Of a DNA stretch of 64,000 bases, positions 50,209 to 58,746 are shown piece by piece. A program made the position numbers and the translations under genes. The stretch is from an uncultured Kiritimatiellota bacterium. GTDB taxonomy: Bacteria; Verrucomicrobiota; Kiritimatiellia; RFP12; UBA1067. The notes below the pieces were generated by a model. It did not search any database and was not told the origin of the DNA. It saw only the letters and a list, made by a program, of their open reading frames with translations. Position 1 is the first letter of the stretch; each line of letters opens with the position of its first letter. Location of the stretch: positions 1 through 64,000 of the forward strand of contig CAKTYZ010000011.1 in the NCBI GenBank assembly GCA_934635225.1. The letters run 5' to 3'.

Positions 50209-52131
50209 TCAGAATTGAATTCGCGTTCCGACGTACCACATGATGCCATCCATTGGGTAGCCGGGATAGTATTCGTAGTTCCGGTCGGCAAGGTTCTCCA
50301 GCGCGGCAAAGATCTCGCCCTGAACGGGCGAGAATGACTCCAGCGGCACGGCGAGACGCGTATTGACCAACACCCCCTCCTTGAGTTCGGTCAGGTTCGT
50401 AGCGTCGGATGACGCGCGGACGGAATAGGCGTACATGCGGTCAATGAACTGGCCGTCCAGCGTCCACTTGAGATACGGGCAGATCGTCCACGTGCCGCCC
50501 GCCGTCGCCGTCCAGCGCGGCAGGCGCGAGACGGGCGCGGTCTCGGGGTTCGTGTACGTGAGGCCTACGAAGAACGCGAGGTCGTCCGTCAGCCGTCCAT
50601 GCGCCGAGAGCTCCACGCCCGTCGCGCGCATTCCGCCCGCGTTGACGTAGCCGCGCGCCGTCTTGTCGATGCGGTTCTGCGCGTCGGTGTGGAAGACGGT
50701 CGCGAGGACGTCAAGCGACTCGTCGAGGGCGACCTTCGCGCCGCCGGCGAGGTAGTTCATCACCTCCGCGTCCAGCGTGTCGCGCGCGTAGTCGGCCGCG
50801 ACGGCGCGCGTGTAGACTCCGGGGTAGTGGACGCCGCGCGAGCCGGTCACGAACAGCTGGGCCTTCTCGCGCCAGTCGAGCGTGAGCGCGGCGTCCGGCG
50901 CCCACTCGCCGTCGTACTGGCTGTGGAAGTAGTAGCGCGAGCCGACGGACGGCGTGAGCGTCCAGTCGTCCGAGAGGCGGAAGTCGTAGCGCGCGCCCAC
51001 GTAGGGCGCGACGGTCGTGAGCTCGCCGTCGGCCGAGAAGGGAACCTTCCCGTTCCGCAGGTTGCGCGTCTCGGTCTCGCCGTCCTCGTGCGCGAGGTCG
51101 AGCCCGGCGCGCAGCCAGAGGCCCTGTCCGACGTTCCAGTCGTAGAAATTCCGGAAGTGGAAGTTGAGCCATTCCGTGTGCGCGTTGCCGTCCATCGCCC
51201 CCGTCGGGGTCTTGCAGAGGCCGTCCTGCCACCAGTCGATGACGCCGCGCTCGAAGGCGACGAGCGAGAAGCCCGTGAGGTTCTCGCGGTCGGTGTCGAA
51301 GCGCAGCGTGTAGAGGTCGGTCGCGAGGTCGAAGCGGTCGGTGCGCGGCGTCGGCTTGCCGACCTCGCCCGGGTCCTCGACCTTGCTGTCCGTGCGCTGG
51401 TAGACGAAGCCGACGCGTTCGTGTTCCGAGAGGTCGGCGCCGAGGCGGCCGAACGCGCTCTTGAGGATGGACGTGTTGTGGTCGCGGTAGCCGTCGGAGT
51501 ACTTGTAGCTCATGCCGCCGTAGGCGTCGACGGGGCCTTCCTTGAGGCCGGCAGACCCGGCGGAGAGGAAGGTGTTGTAGCCGCCGTAGACGAGATCGAC
51601 CTCGGCTTCGTGCCCGGGCGCGCGGCGGCGGCGCGTCTCGACGTCGACGGCACCGAACGTGCCCGAGTAGCGCGCGGGGTGCGGGCTCTTCTGCACGCGG
51701 ACTGACTCGGCGAAGTCGATCGGCATCGAGTCCATGAGCGGATGGCTCCACATCCCGGACTCGCGCGGCGCGCCGTCGGTGTACATCCGCACCTCCCCGC
51801 CGGGACGCGCCGTGCCGAGGCCGCGGACATAGACGCTGCCGCCCTGCGCGCCGCCGTAGCTGCCGATCGGGGAATAGCGCGAGATCGTCACGCCCGGCAC
51901 CTGCCGGAGTGCGGTCGGAAGGTCCTGCGCGTTGAGGAGCGCGAGCTGCGCACGGGAGACGAGGACCGATTCCGCGCCGTCCTTCGAGACGCTCTCCGCC
52001 TGCGTGACAGGACTGGCGGTGACGACAACGGCTGGCAAGGCGACGACCTCATTCGTCGCCACGGCGTGGGATGTCGGCGCAACAAGGCAGATGGCCACCG
52101 CCGGAAGAGTCGCAAGAGATCGTTTCCGCAT
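50209..52131 (-). CDS. TonB-dependent outer membrane receptor
   Basis: A 640-residue outer membrane receptor. A signal peptide (LATLPAVAICLVAPTSHAVA) is followed by a plug domain (LPAVVVTASPV as TonB-box-like region, DLPTALRQVPGVTISRYSPIG, GSVYVRGLGTARPGGEVRMYTDG). A beta-barrel follows and ends in YVGTRIQF, the expected terminal aromatic signature. It resembles metal or cobalamin receptors (BtuB/FepA class), but its substrate is unknown. No exbB, exbD or tonB is in the window. It is the last gene of the redox operon, 10 nt after the NapH-like fusion. The middle of the gene is strikingly GC-rich. Confidence 0.88.
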   Translation of the reverse strand: MRKRSLATLPAVAICLVAPTSHAVATNEVVALPAVVVTASPVTQAESVSKDGAESVLVSRAQLALLNAQDLPTALRQVPGVTISRYSPIGSYGGAQGGSVYVRGLGTARPGGEVRMYTDGAPRESGMWSHPLMDSMPIDFAESVRVQKSPHPARYSGTFGAVDVETRRRRAPGHEAEVDLVYGGYNTFLSAGSAGLKEGPVDAYGGMSYKYSDGYRDHNTSILKSAFGRLGADLSEHERVGFVYQRTDSKVEDPGEVGKPTPRTDRFDLATDLYTLRFDTDRENLTGFSLVAFERGVIDWWQDGLCKTPTGAMDGNAHTEWLNFHFRNFYDWNVGQGLWLRAGLDLAHEDGETETRNLRNGKVPFSADGELTTVAPYVGARYDFRLSDDWTLTPSVGSRYYFHSQYDGEWAPDAALTLDWREKAQLFVTGSRGVHYPGVYTRAVAADYARDTLDAEVMNYLAGGAKVALDESLDVLATVFHTDAQNRIDKTARGYVNAGGMRATGVELSAHGRLTDDLAFFVGLTYTNPETAPVSRLPRWTATAGGTWTICPYLKWTLDGQFIDRMYAYSVRASSDATNLTELKEGVLVNTRLAVPLESFSPVQGEIFAALENLADRNYEYYPGYPMDGIMWYVGTRIQF

Positions 52132-52141
52132 GGCGCAACCT

Positions 52142-53824
52142 TCATTTCATGTCCGTCATCGCCTTTTCCGGGACTGCAAACGCCTTCAAGGCTGCCACCA
52201 TCTTTTCGGGGTTGTCTTCGGCGGCGATGTATGCCTCCAACGGACATGACGCGCTGAGATCACGGTTCAGTATCTTCGGCACAATCTGCTCTGCTGTTGC
52301 GGGAATGCCGTGTGCCGCAAGAAGCGCCTGTGCATCTTCGCTCATAAGAAGAGCATGGACGCGACGAGCCTTTCCGACAACGCAGACGGCGGCCGCCGCG
52401 CGTCCAATCACCTTGTCCAAGACGACGGCACGACGAAGTGCGCCTGCATCAAGGAGCGAGAGAATCGGCTTTACGCCATGCCCCTCCGCGCGCGCATCTA
52501 TTACGCCGTCATGCGCCGTCACGACCGCCGCCTCTCCCCGGCGTACGAGCGCCGTCATTTCCGAGAGAAGGTCTGCCTCGTCAAACGGACGCACCACGCG
52601 CTGTCGGTCAAAGCCCTTGACAAAGATCGCCGGCATCGGCCGTGCGGGGCAGACATGTTCGCACGCGCCGCAGCCAATGCAGAGGCCCTTATCGATGACG
52701 GGGATGTTGCCTACAAGCGTGATTGCCTTGACAGGGCATTTGCGCTGACAGGCGGTGCACGGTGTGCCGTCCGTCGTGCGCAGGCAGCGGTCCTTCTTCC
52801 AGATCGCGTGGCCCATGTGGAGGTCGCGCCGCGCGACATGATTCAGCACCTTCAGCGCACCTGCCGGACACGCTGCCGCGCACTTCTGCGGACACGCGAG
52901 ACGACAGTGGCTATGGCGAAAGTCCATCTTCGGCTGTCCGAATGTCCTGAGGGATGTCGAGGGTACGAGGCACGTCTCCGGACACGAAGCAATGCAAACG
53001 CCACATCCGATGCAAAGTCGATTGAAAAGCATACGATCCACCGCACCCGGCGGCAGCACCTCGGCAGGGCGCGACGGCACGCCAGGCAGTGAGATCGGTG
53101 CATAACCGCCGTCCGTCGTCTTCTCGGCTTCGCCCAGGAGGTCGGCGGCCGCCAGCGCGCCCATGCCCGCCATGACCGCGCGCCGCGTCACGCCGTCGGC
53201 GGTCGCGGCGGAGGCGTCCGCCGGTTTCTGCGACGGTGCGGACGGCTTCTGCGAGGCGAAGCACTTGCGGCAGTTGCCGCATCCGTCCTTCAGGTTGATC
53301 TTGTGCGGATACCGCGCCTTCTGCGCGAGCAGGTTGAAGAGCGTCCCCATCGGACAGATCCAGTTGCACCAAAAACGTCCCGAACCGACCGCCGCGAGAA
53401 CGAACACGACGGCCGCAAGGGCGAGACCCGGCACGAAGCCGATCAACGCCTTGCCGAGCAACGCATACGGCGTCACCGCCCAGCCGAGCGTGCCGAGGCC
53501 GAGTGCAATCAGCGCCGCCGCAAGCGCGAAAACGCTCCAGCGAACGATCCGCTGGACGCGCGTCTCGGGCAAACGCGTGCAGACACGGCGGACATGCGCC
53601 TTCGGATGCGTCAGGACATGGCAGACACTTTGGAGGATGCCAAGCGGGCAGAGCCACGCGCAGAAAAATCGTCCGACAAGCGGTGTCAGCAGAAGGATGC
53701 TGAGGAAGACGAGCGTCGGAGTTGGCTGAAGCTGCAGCGCCCTCGTCGTTGGCAACCCGTAGAACGCGCCGCACGCGGCGGCGAGCGAGAAAAGTGCAAC
53801 AAGACGCAAAAGAACACTCTTCAT
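52142..53824 (-). CDS. NapH-like, ferredoxin and DUF1893 triple fusion
   Basis: A 560-residue protein with four N-terminal membrane spans and two C-x3-CP motifs (FFCAWLCPLG near 54-63, FWCNWICPMG near 151-160), like NapH/NosR/CcoG. CGNCRKC follows, then ferredoxin-type clusters CIGCGVCIASCPETC, CPQKCAAACP, CTACQRKCP and CIGCGACEHVCP. The last 130 residues match DUF1893 (VKPILSLLDAG, GRAAAAVCVVGKARRVHALLMSEDA, NRDLSASCPLE). An electron relay to periplasmic enzymes is plausible. The AKR encoded upstream overlaps by 4 nt, indicating functional pairing. Confidence 0.85.
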   Translation of the reverse strand: MKSVLLRLVALFSLAAACGAFYGLPTTRALQLQPTPTLVFLSILLLTPLVGRFFCAWLCPLGILQSVCHVLTHPKAHVRRVCTRLPETRVQRIVRWSVFALAAALIALGLGTLGWAVTPYALLGKALIGFVPGLALAAVVFVLAAVGSGRFWCNWICPMGTLFNLLAQKARYPHKINLKDGCGNCRKCFASQKPSAPSQKPADASAATADGVTRRAVMAGMGALAAADLLGEAEKTTDGGYAPISLPGVPSRPAEVLPPGAVDRMLFNRLCIGCGVCIASCPETCLVPSTSLRTFGQPKMDFRHSHCRLACPQKCAAACPAGALKVLNHVARRDLHMGHAIWKKDRCLRTTDGTPCTACQRKCPVKAITLVGNIPVIDKGLCIGCGACEHVCPARPMPAIFVKGFDRQRVVRPFDEADLLSEMTALVRRGEAAVVTAHDGVIDARAEGHGVKPILSLLDAGALRRAVVLDKVIGRAAAAVCVVGKARRVHALLMSEDAQALLAAHGIPATAEQIVPKILNRDLSASCPLEAYIAAEDNPEKMVAALKAFAVPEKAMTDMK

Positions 53825-55074
53825 TTTGACACCTCTCGATCCTTGAGCGCGTCAATCCATTCGTCAATCGCCGCGATTTCGCGCGAAATGTCGATTGACT
53901 GCGGACAATGCGGGGAGCAACGGTTGCACCCCGTGCAATGGTCAGCGCGACGCAGTTCCTCCGGCACGGCCTTCGCGTAGGCTTTCAGCACCTCCTTTGC
54001 GGACGGTTGTGTCTTTGCCGTGAGAACGCTGTTGCGGAACAGCAGAAGCGCCACAATATCAAGTCCGTAGGGACAGGGCATACAGTAGTTACAGCTGTTA
54101 CAGGGAATTGTGTTGAGCGTAAGCATCCGCTGGGCCGCGCGCTCAAGAGCCTCAAGTTCCGAGTCGGTGCAGGGCTTGAGCGGCGAGAACGTCGCGAGAT
54201 TCTCCTCGATATGCTCCGTCCGCGTCATGCCAGAGAGGACTGTCATCACCTTCGGGAACGTGCCGCAGAAGCGGAACGCCCACTTCGCGAGCGTCGACTC
54301 CGGGTCGAGGGGGGTGAGCTCCTGCGCGAGCGCGTAGTTGTAGCGCGCGAGGCGTCCGCCGAGCAGCGGCTCCATGATGACGACGGGGATGTCGAGCTTC
54401 GCGAGCGTCTCGTAGAGGTACTTGGCGTCGAGGTTGCGCTCGTTCACCTCCTTCGCGTGGCGCCAGTCGACGTAGTTCATCTGGATCTGCACGAAGTCCC
54501 ACTTGTACGTGCCGTGACGCTCGATGCACCACTCGAACGCCTTGGGGTCGCCGTGGTAGGAGAAGCCGAGGTGGCGGATGCGGCCTTGCGCACGTAGTTC
54601 AGCGCACCAGTCGATTGCGCCATTCTCCAGATAACGTTGAGAGAAGGTCGAGAAATCCTTGCCATTTCCGATGGAATGCAGAAGGTAGTTGTCGATGTAG
54701 TCCGTTTGGAGATAGCGAAGGGACTTCTCGAACATCTTCTTGCATTCCACAAGTGGATATTGCTGGGGCGCGAAGTTCGAGAGCTTCGTGGCGATGATAT
54801 AGTCCTTTCGTGCATAGCCGCTCGCCTTCAGGGCCTTGCCGAGCGCGGCCTCCGACTCGCCGCGGCAATAGGCGGGCGACGTGTCGAAGTAGGTCACGCC
54901 GCCGTCGAGTAGCATCTTGACCTGGCGGTTCAGGAGTTCCTGGTCGATGGCCTTGTCGGAATAGCCTTCCTTCTGCCACGGCACCGCGTGCTTGCCGTCC
55001 GTCGTCGGCAGGCGCATCGCGCCGTAGCCGAGCAGGGAAATCTTCTTCCCGTCGAGACTGTAGCGTGTTGTCAT
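53821..55074 (-). CDS. Aldo/keto reductase with C-terminal 4Fe-4S domain
   Basis: A 417-residue protein. The AKR barrel (about 1-330) carries the Asp/Tyr/Lys/His tetrad in YFDTSPAYCRGESEAAL, IIATKLSN and YIDNYLLHS. The C-terminal ferredoxin-like part has CNSCNYCMPCPYGLDI and CTGCNRCSPHCPQSI, which bind two 4Fe-4S clusters. It is typical of gut anaerobes. AAGGAG lies 9 nt before the ATG. It overlaps the NapH-like gene by 4 nt, so the electron-transfer partner is probably that protein. Confidence 0.93.
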   Translation of the reverse strand: MTTRYSLDGKKISLLGYGAMRLPTTDGKHAVPWQKEGYSDKAIDQELLNRQVKMLLDGGVTYFDTSPAYCRGESEAALGKALKASGYARKDYIIATKLSNFAPQQYPLVECKKMFEKSLRYLQTDYIDNYLLHSIGNGKDFSTFSQRYLENGAIDWCAELRAQGRIRHLGFSYHGDPKAFEWCIERHGTYKWDFVQIQMNYVDWRHAKEVNERNLDAKYLYETLAKLDIPVVIMEPLLGGRLARYNYALAQELTPLDPESTLAKWAFRFCGTFPKVMTVLSGMTRTEHIEENLATFSPLKPCTDSELEALERAAQRMLTLNTIPCNSCNYCMPCPYGLDIVALLLFRNSVLTAKTQPSAKEVLKAYAKAVPEELRRADHCTGCNRCSPHCPQSIDISREIAAIDEWIDALKDREVSK

Positions 55075-55130
55075 TGCATTTCTCTCCTTCTGGCGGTTGA
55101 ACGACATTGTTCCATCTGCTCCGGTCGACT

Positions 55131-56159
55131 TCAGTTCCCTGGGGAGGATGCTTTCAGGAATCCTGTCGCCTCGGCGTAGTCGGCGTCGGAAACGGGTTCA
55201 AGCCATGACGTCTTGTTCGTTTCGGGATGGCATTCGATGGCGAGGTGGCTGAACCATGTCTTCGGTCCCGCACCATGCCAGTGCTCGACATTCGCCGGAA
55301 TCTCGACGACTGAACCCGGCACCATCTTCACGGCCTTTTGGCCGCGCGCCTGATACCAGCCCTCGCCGCCGACGCAGACGAGAATCTGTCCGCCCGTGTG
55401 TGCGTGCCAATTGTTGCGGCAGCCCGGCTCGAAGGTGACGTTGTGGATCGGCACGCCCGTCTCCCGATCGTGCTTCGTGAGCGCGGCGAGCCAGGAGCGT
55501 CCGCTGAAATACTGCCGGAAGCGCGTGTTGGGCATCCCCGCCCGGAAGGGACTCACCGTATCCTCCGTGCAGGTGACGGCGAGGATTTCCCCGATCTCCG
55601 CGTCCGTCACGCCGTTATGCTTCGCGATGCCGATGTGCGCGTCGAGTTGCGCCTTCACGTTATCGAGCGCCGCAAGCGCGGCGACCGTCACAATCTCGCG
55701 CGTGCGCCAGTCGAGGACGTCGCGGCCGAAGATGTCACCGAAGAGGTGCGCACGCAAGTAGTCGCTGATCGCGGGACACCAGTCGAAGAACGGTCCCGCC
55801 ACCTCGCGTCCGCAGATCTTCGTCTGGTTCGTCGTGCCGCGTGCGAGCGAATCACAGTCGGGGCGTGACGGGTTCTCGGTCGCCGGTCCGCGCTCCGCCT
55901 CGGGTGCAAGATTGTAGAGGATGCCGAGCGCATTAAGCGCACGCGGGAAGCCGCAGTAGGCGTAGAGTTGTGTCGCGGCATCCTTCAGTTCGCGCGTCGT
56001 CCAGCCGGCCACGTAGGCCATCTCGAACGCGCTCTCCAGTCGCTTCAGGTCGCCGCGCGCCATGCAGGCGGCGACGTCACAGAGCGTCTTTTCCTTTTCC
56101 GTCAGTGCCATAACCGACCCTCCGAAGAGTAGCATGATTGAGAACAGAAGTTTCTTCAT
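55131..56159 (-). CDS. Carboxymuconolactone decarboxylase-like protein with cupin domain
   Basis: A 342-residue protein. A signal peptide (LLFSIMLLFGGSVMA) suggests an exported protein. Residues about 25-230 contain two CMD-type helical segments (ARGDLKRLESAFEMAYVAGWTTRELKDAATQLYAYCGFPRALNAL split, and DWRTREIVTVAALAALDN). The C-terminal cupin has NWHAHTGGQILVCVGGEGWYQ (split) and EHWHGAGP with likely metal-binding His residues. Such proteins occur with Fe-S AKRs and flavodoxins in anaerobes, as here. Reaction unknown. Confidence 0.85.
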   Translation of the reverse strand: MKKLLFSIMLLFGGSVMALTEKEKTLCDVAACMARGDLKRLESAFEMAYVAGWTTRELKDAATQLYAYCGFPRALNALGILYNLAPEAERGPATENPSRPDCDSLARGTTNQTKICGREVAGPFFDWCPAISDYLRAHLFGDIFGRDVLDWRTREIVTVAALAALDNVKAQLDAHIGIAKHNGVTDAEIGEILAVTCTEDTVSPFRAGMPNTRFRQYFSGRSWLAALTKHDRETGVPIHNVTFEPGCRNNWHAHTGGQILVCVGGEGWYQARGQKAVKMVPGSVVEIPANVEHWHGAGPKTWFSHLAIECHPETNKTSWLEPVSDADYAEATGFLKASSPGN

Positions 56160-56178
56160 TTTATGTCTTTCGTCGTTT

Positions 56179-56586
56179 TTAGACAGGATTTACAGGATTC
56201 ACAGGATTTTCGGGCTTGTGATAACAACGATATTTATGTTTGAATTGAAGCGAGTCACTGCCGAAGTTAATCAGCAATCCATCATCAATCTGCGTCGCCG
56301 CAAGGTAATTCACCAGTTGCGCCTCATGCCGCAGAACGAGAGCGGAAACAGCTTTCAATTCCAAAATCAGGCGATTCTCCACAATAATGTCTGCGACATA
56401 GTTTCCAACGCAAACACCTTCATAGTCAACTCGAATCGCAACTTCCTTTTCTGTCCGAAGTCCAGTACGCTTCAGCTCTACGACCAAGGCATTCTTGTAG
56501 ACCTCTTCCAGATACCCCGCACCGAAGTGGCGATGAACCTTCATCGCCAACCCAATGACGGTATGCGCCAGCTGACTCATTTCCAT
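56179..56586 (-). CDS. GxxExxY protein, PD-(D/E)XK-like
   Basis: A 135-residue protein of the GxxExxY family, named for GYLEEVY (24-30). Residues 60-80 (GNYVADIIVENRLILELKAV) give a D66, E76, K78 pattern of the PD-(D/E)XK nuclease superfamily. Function in cells is unknown. The start at 56586 has GAAGGAG upstream; an alternative ATG at 56640 overlaps the flavodoxin stop. The last nine codons (NPVNPVNPV) are the 9-bp repeat AATCCTGTN. The gene is bounded by inverted repeats and is inserted in a redox operon. Confidence 0.85.
   Translation of the reverse strand: MEMSQLAHTVIGLAMKVHRHFGAGYLEEVYKNALVVELKRTGLRTEKEVAIRVDYEGVCVGNYVADIIVENRLILELKAVSALVLRHEAQLVNYLAATQIDDGLLINFGSDSLQFKHKYRCYHKPENPVNPVNPV
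56182..56209. repeat. Inverted repeat, left arm, of the GxxExxY cassette
   Basis: Three 9-bp units of the ACAGGATTN type, spanning the 3' end of the GxxExxY gene. Its reverse complement matches the right arm (56602-56629) at 26 of 28 positions. Confidence 0.8.
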
Positions 56587-56601
56587 CGCTGTTTCTCCTT
56601 C

Positions 56602-56629
56602 AAATCCTGTCAATCCTGTTAATCCTGTC
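56602..56629. repeat. Inverted repeat, right arm, of the GxxExxY cassette
   Basis: Three units of AATCCTGTN just upstream of the GxxExxY start codon, inverted relative to the left arm. The ribosome site GAAGGAG lies between this arm and the start. Confidence 0.8.
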
Positions 56630-56636
56630 TGAAAAC

Positions 56637-57257
56637 TCATCCCTCCACCGCGAGGCGGTCGGCGACGAACGACTTGAGACCGGGGCGCACCTTGACCGTC
56701 GCGCCGTAGTACGACTCCGCCGGCAGGACGGTCGCGCCCTCGACGAGCGCGGCGAAGTCGCGCGCGCAGTTCTGCATCCCGCCGCCGCCATGCGTCTGGA
56801 AGAGGCAGACCGTCTTCGTCTTCAGCGTCGCCGCGTTCTCGCTCACCCATGTGCGCACCGGCGGCGCCAGCGTGCCCCACCAGTTCGGCGTGCCGACGAG
56901 GACGACGTCGTAGGCGGAGACGTCCAGCCCCGCAATCTTCTCGATCGGGCGCAGCGTCCCCGCCGCACACTCCGGCTTTGCCTCATCGCAGCAGGTGCCG
57001 TAATCCGACGCATATGGCTTTGCGGCCTTGATCTCGACGAGGCGCACGCCGCCGCACGCCTTCGCGAACGTCTCCGCCACATAGCGCGTGTTGCCGCTTC
57101 GCGAGAAGTAGACGACGAGAACCTTGTCCTTTGTCACCTTGACTTTCATGTTGGCGTTTCCTTTCCCCGAATTGTCCTTCGCGCAAGCCGGCAAGAACGC
57201 GCTCATCGCGGCGAAGGCGGTTGACTGGCGTACGAAATCACGTCGATCCATGTTCAT
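56637..57257 (-). CDS. Exported flavodoxin with Tat-type lipoprotein signal
   Basis: A 206-residue flavodoxin. The N-terminus MNMDRRDFVRQSTAFAAMSAF has a twin-Arg motif and a lipobox-like LPAC at Cys25, so it may be exported folded and lipid-anchored. FMN-binding loops are FSRSGNTRYVAE (51-62), TPNWWGTLAPPV (123-134) and FQTHGGGGM. An internal ATG at residue 37 could give a cytoplasmic form. It starts as an ATGA overlap with the LysR gene and shares its operon with the AKR and CMD-cupin genes. AAGGAG before the ATG. Confidence 0.9.
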   Translation of the reverse strand: MNMDRRDFVRQSTAFAAMSAFLPACAKDNSGKGNANMKVKVTKDKVLVVYFSRSGNTRYVAETFAKACGGVRLVEIKAAKPYASDYGTCCDEAKPECAAGTLRPIEKIAGLDVSAYDVVLVGTPNWWGTLAPPVRTWVSENAATLKTKTVCLFQTHGGGGMQNCARDFAALVEGATVLPAESYYGATVKVRPGLKSFVADRLAVEG

Positions 57258-58189
57258 GATGACGTCTCCTTTCTGTTTGTCGTTCCCATGAAGTCGTCGA
57301 TGTCCGCGCAACCCTTCACGCGCCCGCGCACGAGGCGGACGAGTTCGGCGGCGGCGGGCGCGAGCGGGACCCCCTCCTGCCACGCGAGATAGGCTTCGAT
57401 GTAGAAGACGGGCGCGAACGGACGGAACGCGAGCCGCTTCGCCAGCATCTCCGGGAAGAGCCCGTCGATGGAGACGGCCGAGCCGACGCCCTCGGCGACC
57501 GCGTGCGCGGCGTTGTAGAGAAGGTTGAACGTGCCGACGACATTGAGACGCCGGGCGTCGTATCCCGCCCAGCCCGCGAGCTCGGTCGCCATCCTGAAGC
57601 GGCGCGGTAGGAGGAGAGGACGGTCCAGGAGGTCGTCGGGCGCAATACTTTTCTTGCGGGCGAGCGGGTCGTCCCGGCGGAGGACGAGGCCCAGCTCGTG
57701 GCAGACGTTGAGCGGCAGCGTCTCGCAACCGTCCAGACGCCCGGGGCCGAGCAGGAGCGCCAGGTCAAGCCCTCCCTTCTGCATGCGCCCGGCGAGGTCC
57801 TCGGCGTTGCCCGAGACGAGGTGGAGCGAGACGGCGGGGTTCTTGCGTTGCAGCTCGGCGAGTGCGGCGGCGACATGCGCGAAGCCGAAGGTCTCCGCCG
57901 CGCCGAGGGTGATGCGCCCCGAGAGCTTCGAGGCCGCACACGAGATCTCGCGCGTCGTGCGGTCGACGAGCGACAGGATCTCGTCCGCGCGCTGGCGGAA
58001 GACCGCGCCCTTGTCCGTCAACTTCACTGACCGTGCGCCACGTGTAATCAGGGTCTGCCCCAGATCGTCCTCGAGTTCGACCAGCTGTTTCGAGAGCGCG
58101 GGCTGGCTGATGCCAAGCCGTTTTGCTGCCCGAGAGATGTTTCCCTCGCGTGCAATCGCTGCAAAATACCTGATATGTCGAAGTTCCAT
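57254..58189 (-). CDS. LysR-family transcriptional regulator
   Basis: A 311-residue LysR-type regulator. The HTH is at 1-60 (RHIRYFAAIAREGNISRAAKRLGISQPALSKQLVELE split). The effector domain (about 90-290) follows. The start at 58189 follows an extended -10 at 7 nt, so it is leaderless; an upstream ATG at 58210 lies on the promoter itself. Unlike most LysR genes it runs with its likely target operon, overlapping the flavodoxin start by 4 nt. It probably senses redox or substrate state. Confidence 0.9.
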   Translation of the reverse strand: MELRHIRYFAAIAREGNISRAAKRLGISQPALSKQLVELEDDLGQTLITRGARSVKLTDKGAVFRQRADEILSLVDRTTREISCAASKLSGRITLGAAETFGFAHVAAALAELQRKNPAVSLHLVSGNAEDLAGRMQKGGLDLALLLGPGRLDGCETLPLNVCHELGLVLRRDDPLARKKSIAPDDLLDRPLLLPRRFRMATELAGWAGYDARRLNVVGTFNLLYNAAHAVAEGVGSAVSIDGLFPEMLAKRLAFRPFAPVFYIEAYLAWQEGVPLAPAAAELVRLVRGRVKGCADIDDFMGTTNRKETSS

Positions 58190-58196
58190 GTCATGT

Positions 58197-58205
58197 AGTA
58201 TACCA
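58197..58205 (-). promoter_or_regulatory. Leaderless promoter of the LysR-led redox operon
   Basis: Minus-strand TGGTATACT, with 7 nt between the -10 and the ATG at 58189. It sets the start choice and probably drives the whole operon. LysR binding sites may lie in 58206-58311. Confidence 0.6.
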
Positions 58206-58311
58206 CACATGACACAGAACCGTCAATTATGAATATAAGATATCAATAACAAAACAGAATGGCTGAAACTCGATAGCCAAATCATCCAAGGATTTCCCAA
58301 TAGGCCGGATC

Positions 58312-58746
58312 CTACCGCTTCGCCAATAAATTGCACTCGTCCGCAAGTAGCGATGCCGCCAACTTTACGAGTTCGACGCAAGGACGCTTCTGATAGTATT
58401 CGACCGTACGCGCATCTGGCGCACCGCCAGTTGTCGCGCCTGTCCCAGCCAACAGCTCCCGGCAGATGATCGAACCCGTTTTAGCCTTGAACTCAGCACA
58501 AAAGTCCTGAATCGCCGGATAGGCCGCCGTCTTCTCCGGCCCCAGTCGCATGCCAAGGACCATCGCTGCTCCCGAGACGGCTCCGCAGACCTCCCGCATA
58601 CGACCAACGCCACCGCCCAACCCACAGGAAACGCGCTTGGCGAGATCCGCGTCCATGCCGAACTCGTCGGAAAACGCGACAAAGACTGCTTGTGAACAAT
58701 TGCATCCGCTCCTGAAGAGCGATTCTGCCTTTTCAACTCGATTCAT
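58312..58746 (-). CDS. C_GCAxxG_C_C family protein
   Basis: A 144-residue protein with the redox-type pattern of this family: CNCSQAVFVAFSDEFG (about 15-30), CGLGGGVGRMREVCGAVSGAAMVLGM (41-66, split), DFCAEFKAKTGSIICREL and PCVELVKLAASL. Conserved Cys and Gly suggest metal or Fe-S binding. It is widespread in anaerobes, function unknown. AAGGAG sits upstream of the ATG. It overlaps the glycosyltransferase gene by 14 nt. Confidence 0.88.
   Translation of the reverse strand: MNRVEKAESLFRSGCNCSQAVFVAFSDEFGMDADLAKRVSCGLGGGVGRMREVCGAVSGAAMVLGMRLGPEKTAAYPAIQDFCAEFKAKTGSIICRELLAGTGATTGGAPDARTVEYYQKRPCVELVKLAASLLADECNLLAKR

Noticed and set aside
50599..51705. Plus-strand frame opposite the TonB receptor
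   Set aside because: Arg/Val/Glu-rich shadow of a GC-rich gene.
52132..52141. Cobalamin riboswitch upstream of the TonB receptor
   Set aside because: Only 10 nt separate it from the upstream gene, so no leader exists.
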